A DNA stretch of 53,077 nt. Origin: Ministeria vibrans ATCC 50519 (taxonomy: Eukaryota > Opisthokonta > Filasterea). Location of the stretch: NCBI GenBank assembly GCA_943704425.1, contig CALSCP010001278.1:1-53077 (forward strand), in the 5' to 3' direction. The position numbers were made by a program, and so were the translations under genes. Of the stretch, positions 48,701 through 53,077 are shown piece after piece. The notes under the pieces are model-generated. The model made no database searches and had not been told where the DNA came from. It saw only the letters and a program-made list of their open reading frames with translations. Position 1 is the first letter of the stretch. Every line of letters starts with the position of its first letter.

Positions 48701-51381
48701 GCGCGGCACAAGCACTGAAGCACAGATGCGCATGGAACTGGAGGAAGTCATGGAGCACAAGACAGCCGTTGAGAAGCGACTGGTCGAGAGTGAGGCACAA
48801 CTGGATCGAGAGCGAGCGACGCACGCGGAGGCTGTGGCGGCACTCGAGCGTGTAATTGAGGAGAAAACGGATCAAAGCTACGATGAGAGGAGTCGTCTTG
48901 AGCAGCGTGTGGTCACATTGGATGCTGCTGTAGCAAAACACAATGTGACGCTAGCCGAGGTTAACGTGCAACTGGACGCTGCTGTGGCTGAACGAGACAC
49001 GGCGGTGGCTGAACGAGACACGGCGGTGGCTGAACGCGATGCGATGGTGACTACGGCTGTTGCTGAGCGCGATGCAGCGTTTGCTGAACGCGATATGGTG
49101 GTGGCTGAACGCGATACGGCGGTGGCTGAACGCGATGCAGCGGTAGCTGAACGCGATACGGTGGTGACTACGGCGGTGGCTGAACGCGACGCAGCGGTAG
49201 CTGAACGCGACGCAGCGGTTGCTCAACGCGATACGGCGGTGGCTGAGCGCGATGCAGCGCTTGCTGAACGCGATTCGGTGGTGGCTGAACGCGATATGGT
49301 GGTGGCTGAACGCGATACGGCGGTGGCTGAACGTGATACGGCAGTAGCTGAACGCGATACGGTGGCGACTACGGCGGTGGCTGAGCGCGATGCAGCGGTA
49401 GCTGAACGCGATGCAGCGGTTGCTCAACGCGATACGGCGGTGGCTGAGCGCGATGCAGCGGTTGCTGAACGCGATTCAGCAGTGGTTGAACGTGATACGG
49501 CAGTAGCTGAACGCGATACGGTGGTGACCACGGCGGTGGCTGAGCGCGATACGGCGGTGGCTGAACGCGACGCAGCGGTAGCTGAACGCAACGCAGCGGG
49601 TGCTCAACGCGATACGGCGGTGGCTGAGCGCGATGCAGCGCTTGCTGAACGCGATGCAGCAGTGGCTGAATGCAATACGGCTGCTGCTGACCGCGATTCC
49701 GCTGTGGCTGAACGTGATGCGGCGTTGGCTGAATCCACAACGAAACTCACACACACTGTGGACGAACGGGAGAAGGCTGTGATGGCTGCGAATGTAAATG
49801 CGGAGCGTGTTGCAGCTTTGGAATCGCTCGAGGCACAACATGCTCGTGACTGTGACCGGCTTGAGCACCAATTGGAGGAAGCGCGTAGCGCTCTGGAGAA
49901 GGCTGAGCGGGACGCCACCGAGCGATTAGCTGTTATTACTGTGGAGAAGGAGAGTGCAGTGGGCGCTCTGTCGAGCACTTTGAAGGAACGTGCAGAGGCG
50001 GCAGAGCGGGAGCGTGTGGCGGAACGAGAGCGGTTGGAGATGCAGTTTGCCCAGGCACAGTCACAGCAGGGCGAGATGCGTGCGGAGCTTGAACGACTGA
50101 AGGCCGAGCTGAGTTTGACACGTGATCAGGCGCAGCAAGATCTGGCAGCACTGCGCGCTCAGCACGACGAGGCAGTGGTGCACTGGCGCGCAAAGGATGA
50201 CGAGGCGCGGCAGTTGGCGAGTCAAGTGGACGTGCTCAAGATAGAGGCGGAGGCGACCGAGCAGCGGCACATGGCGGCAATTGAGGCGGAGCGAGCGAGT
50301 TTGGAAGGCGCACAGTTGGAGGCAGAGCTGGCGGAGCAGCGCAGTCGTCGGAACGAGTCTGAGGTGGAAGTGATGCGTGCAGAACTGGCGCGGTCGCGTG
50401 AGAGCGTGGATGCACAGGCGCGCACCGCCGTTGAAGATGTGGATCGGCTGCGCGGCGAGCTCGATCGGATGCTAGAGACAAGACATCGGTTGGACACGGA
50501 GCACGACGAGACGGTGGAGGTGATGCGACGAGAACATAGCGAGCAGGTGGCACGTATCGAAGCGGAGCTGGAGAATCGGCTGGAGAAGGCGCTGGAGCGA
50601 GAGCGAACACGACTTGAATCGGAGCGACGTGTTCTTGAGGAACAGGTGAATGAGGCGCGGCAGCAAGTGACCGAGTTGCGTGAACAGATGGCTGAAACGG
50701 CGCGACGTCACGAAGAGGAGGCGAGTGTGGCGCATCACGACGCTGAACGCCTTCGGACGACCCTCGCGGATCTGCGTGAGGAGCTGGAGCACAGTCACGT
50801 TGTGGTACATGAAGGTGCGCCTGCTGGCACCGCTGTTCTGAGCAGTGTCTCGTCGCCGGCTGTGTTACCCATCGCCGACGATTCGTTTGATGCTGTCTCC
50901 AGTGCTCTTGAGCGAGCTGAAAAGGTATTGCAAACAATAATCGCTGCAGTTGTAATAATAATAATTGAAATAGCGTGACTATTTCTTTTAACTCTCGTGT
51001 ATTTTTCATTATTGTTCTTCTTATTCTCGTGTTTGTAGGCTGAACAGGAGCTGGAGACGCACTTGCGCGCGGCCGAGTCACGTGAAGAGGCCCTGGTGTC
51101 GGTGCACGAGGCGGCCGTGGAAGATCGCCTGGCGTACATCAAGAACATCATGTATGAGTTTTTAAGGGGAAATCAGTCTGAGGTACACGCAATAACCAGT
51201 GTAATAATGATAATTTTACGAGCTACTAACAAAAAAATTTACGTTATTGAATTATCTGTAGCAACTGATTCGCGTCATTTCAACTGTGTTGGATTTTACA
51301 CCGGCGCAATCGGCCGAGGTGTCGGAGAAGATTCAAGCACGTGTAGGGGTCTGGGGCGCACTGCGCACTGTCTTCGCTTGA
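45258..51381 (+). CDS. GRIP-domain golgin, giant coiled coil
   Basis: A 1,751-residue Golgi tether from six exons: 45258-45476, 45599-45712, 46187-46246, 46326-50924, 51039-51182 and 51262-51381. The N-terminus is MFSNLRKKIDV with a short acidic segment. A RYKTRFQDLVKSFKSLQKEKEKIE region typical of golgins follows, then more than 1,450 residues of Ala/Glu/Arg-rich heptads. Near residues 1015-1270 the coiled coil is built of nearly perfect seven-residue units (AVAERDT). The C-terminus forms a GRIP domain over exons 5 and 6, YIKNIMYEFLRG then QLIRVISTVLDFTP, with Tyr1697 at the position that contacts Arl1 in other golgins. It should sit on the trans-Golgi. Intron 2 is full of the GA-strand of the dispersed repeat. 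Confidence 0.9.
45713..46130. repeat. GA-rich minisatellite in golgin intron 2
   Basis: Tandem units of about 40 bp contain AACAAAGTGATAGAGAGAG and AAAGAGACAGGAG(G)GAGTC. They are the reverse complement of the CT-rich unit at 18090-18360. The array fills the intron between golgin exons 2 and 3. Confidence 0.9.
48980..49740 (+). repeat. 21-bp coding repeat array in the golgin
   Basis: About 35 tandem units of 21 bp (consensus GCTGAACGCGATACGGCGGT plus one base) encode the heptad AVAERDT/A. Some are interrupted every few units by VVTTAVAERD-type spacers. The frame is kept throughout. Higher-order repetition of several heptads is visible, pointing to expansion by unequal exchange or slippage. 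Confidence 0.93.
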
Positions 51382-51461
51382 GTCAATTTTATAGTGTATA
51401 TCAACAAGAATTGTGTTCCTTTTTTATTGGATGGATGAGTAGCAACGCACACGCACAAGCT

Positions 51462-52290
51462 TTAGTTGTTGATCTTGGCCTCAGTCTTCACCACCCACGG
51501 GATGGAGAAGCCGCTCTTGGAGCAGGTGCCGGCGCTCACGTCGCAGGTGTAACCGTTGGGGCAGCAGTGAGTCTTGTCGCTGCAGCAAGTGGCCTGGGGA
51601 AGAGGGCAGCAGCCGTACGAGCCGCTGGGGGTCTGGCAGCAGGTGTTGCCATCGGGGCAGCTCGACGAACCATCGGGGCACTGGACGTCCTTGACGGGCG
51701 CCTTCTTGGCCTCAGTCTTGGTGGCCCACGCAACGCTGGCGTATCCGCTCTTGGAGCAGGTGCCGGCGCTCACGTCGCAGGTGTAGCCGTTGGGGCAGCA
51801 GTGAGTCTTGTCGCTGCAGCAAGTGGCCTGGGGAAGAGGGCAGCAGCCGTACGAGCCGCTGGGGGTCTGGCAGCAGGTGTTGCCATCGGGGCAGCTCGAC
51901 GAACCATCGGGGCACTGGACGTCCTTGACGGGCGCCTTCTTGGCCTCAGTCTTGGTGGCCCACGCAACGCTGGCGTATCCGCTCTTGGAGCAGGTGCCGG
52001 CGCTCACGTCGCAGGTGTAGCCGTTGGGGCAGCAGTGAGTCTTGTCGCTGCAGCAAGTGGCCTGGGGAAGAGGGCAGCAGCCGTACGAGCCGCTGGGGGT
52101 CTGGCAGCAGGTGTTGCCATCGGGGCAGCTACAAAAGTGAAAATAATTTAGAGCAATTGTAAACACGAAAGACCAAAAAGTCATACCTCGACTGCCCATC
52201 GGGGCACTGGACGTCGCCAACCGGGTAGAGAGTGACCGGAACAGCCATGGCTGTGGCAATGAGCGCAACGAAGCAGAGAGCGAGCTTCAT
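51462..52290 (-). CDS. Secreted three-module granulin precursor
   Basis: A 256-residue precursor from two exons: 52187-52290 and 51462-52128. The signal peptide MKLALCFVALIATAMA is followed by three granulin modules, each with twelve cysteines (SCPDGNTCC, YGCCPLPQATCCSD, HCCPNGYTCDV and a final C). The linkers read ATKTEAKKAPVKDVQCPDG and are rich in Lys and Ala, which suits proteolytic release of single modules. The repeat unit is 78 codons (234 bp) and the copies are almost identical in DNA. The single intron falls within the first module just before SCPDG. It is tail-to-tail with the golgin, stops 80 bp apart. Role: secreted or lysosomal cysteine-rich peptide, otherwise unknown. Confidence 0.92.
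51480..52130. repeat. 234-bp tandem repeat (granulin modules)
   Basis: Two full and one partial 234-bp units are nearly identical at the nucleotide level, including synonymous positions. The last module diverges only in its final roughly 40 bp. This indicates recent duplication or gene conversion. Confidence 0.92.
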
Positions 52291-52646
52291 CTACAGAGAA
52301 TAAACATTTATCAGGGGGGAAAAAAAAAGCGAAAACTGAACTTAGACACACGCAATCATTGGCGTTTTCAGAGCCACAGAGACGTACACACACTACAGCC
52401 ACCCATGACAAGCAGGCGCGGCAAACGCTGTCGTGCAAACAGTGGATGTCACGAAAAAAACAACACTGACTTGTCTTGCGCTCGCACACAGCCGCCAGAC
52501 CGCTTTCGACGCGCATCTTTCGCCAACAGCACCCCTTCGCCCCATTCATACGCACCTTCGCCTATTTCACGCCCCCTCTCGAATCATGTGATGTCTCAAG
52601 TTTTTTTTTTTTTCTTTTTTCTTTTTCTTCTTCTTCTCGAAGTTGC
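52291..52646. other. Upstream region of the granulin gene, no gene seen
   Basis: The spacer upstream of the granulin start has no convincing exon. A T-rich tract lies at about 52599-52635, directly before a possible start codon on the plus strand. Confidence 0.45.
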
Positions 52647-52647
52647 G

Positions 52648-53077
52648 ATGCAATTCACGTCCAGTCACCCACACAAACTCGACGCCATGAACACACTCCT
52701 TTTCCAACATACCTTGTAAGATTTTTTTGAATTTTTTAATTTGTTATTCTTTCTTCAAATTCAAACCCCTTTAGATTGATGATTGATCAATGATCACTTC
52801 CCCGACACTTATTTGATCATTTCGTTTGTATCTGCTCTGCACATCAGCTCCCATTAGCCATTACATACCATGGGACGGATCCAGTGGGGCTTGTGGGCCA
52901 ACAACCAAGGTTTGGATCCTCACCCGCCCTATCGCACTCCCCCCCTCCTCCCACACTCGCCCACACCCATACCACTCCACTTTCCGTGATTTCACGCATC
53001 CTCTCCCATTTTTCGTCCATCTCAATGAGACAAAAAGAAGAACGAGAAAAAAAAAAAAAAAAAAAAAGTAAAAAACT
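52648..53077 (+). CDS. Possible 5' end of a gene running off the window
   Basis: An ATG near 52648 opens MQFTSSHPHKLDAMNTLLF and reaches a GTAAGA donor near 52719. A second exon candidate begins near 52850, after CACATCAG or a little further at CCATTAG, and includes an HYIPWDGSS or an ITYHGTDPVG reading depending on frame. I cannot decide the phase, and the window ends in a long A run, so no family is assigned. Downstream sequence is pyrimidine-rich, like an intron. Confidence 0.25.

Noticed and set aside
48980-49740. Regular short repeats that could suggest a CRISPR array
   Set aside because: Units are 21 bp with no unique spacers, lie in frame in a coiled-coil gene, and the genome is eukaryotic.

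Overview
The window is nuclear DNA of a unicellular eukaryote. Evidence: almost every gene is split by short GT-AG introns (46 to about 550 nt, mostly 55-250). The gene set is purely eukaryotic (Pol III subunit, importin, CDK10, FYVE, GRIP golgin, HECT ligase, BRCA1-type BRCT pair, diacylglycerol lipase, granulins). TAA, TAG and TGA are all used as stops, so the code is standard. Coding regions are fairly GC-rich; intergenic DNA is AT-rich, and introns carry many CT, CA and TATG microsatellites. Genes are packed at about one per 2.4 kb on both strands with no operon logic. MBT repeats, granulin, DAGL and a BRCA1-like protein would fit an amoebozoan or a unicellular holozoan, but the sequence alone does not settle the lineage. 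Two short N runs (14065-14067, 18150-18155) mark assembly gaps.

Left part (1-19 kb): MFS transporter (-), RPC9/CRCP Pol III subunit (+), a large intronless URB2-like ribosome-biogenesis protein (+), FYVE-finger protein (-), REX1/REXO-type DEDDh RNA exonuclease (-), an intergenic 54-nt inverted repeat, two tandem four-CBS proteins (-), CDK10 (-), and a divergent MoxR/ChlI-like AAA+ protein without a P-loop (+).

Middle part (19-41 kb): AAAP amino-acid transporter (+, 12 exons), a 690-residue multi-pass membrane protein of unknown function (-), a sterol-desaturase/fatty-acid-hydroxylase enzyme (-) whose 5' end overlaps or abuts a DAGL-type lipase (+), and a 2,354-residue protein (-) joining an FG-rich N-terminus, two MBT repeats, a kinase-like domain with no DFG and a complete HECT ubiquitin ligase. 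Next come the first exon of a protein kinase (+) and importin-9 (-), which both end in one CT/CA microsatellite, then a small Ala-rich protein (-).

Right part (41-53 kb): BRCA1-like protein with tandem BRCT domains (+), a single-module granulin (-), a 1,751-residue GRIP golgin with a 21-bp coding repeat array (+), a three-module granulin precursor with nearly identical 234-bp repeats (-), and an unresolved gene start at the right edge.

The neighbours share no pathway. The most original object is the MBT / kinase-like / HECT fusion. Gene models were spliced by eye. For each complete model the exon lengths add up to an open frame, but no transcript evidence was available.
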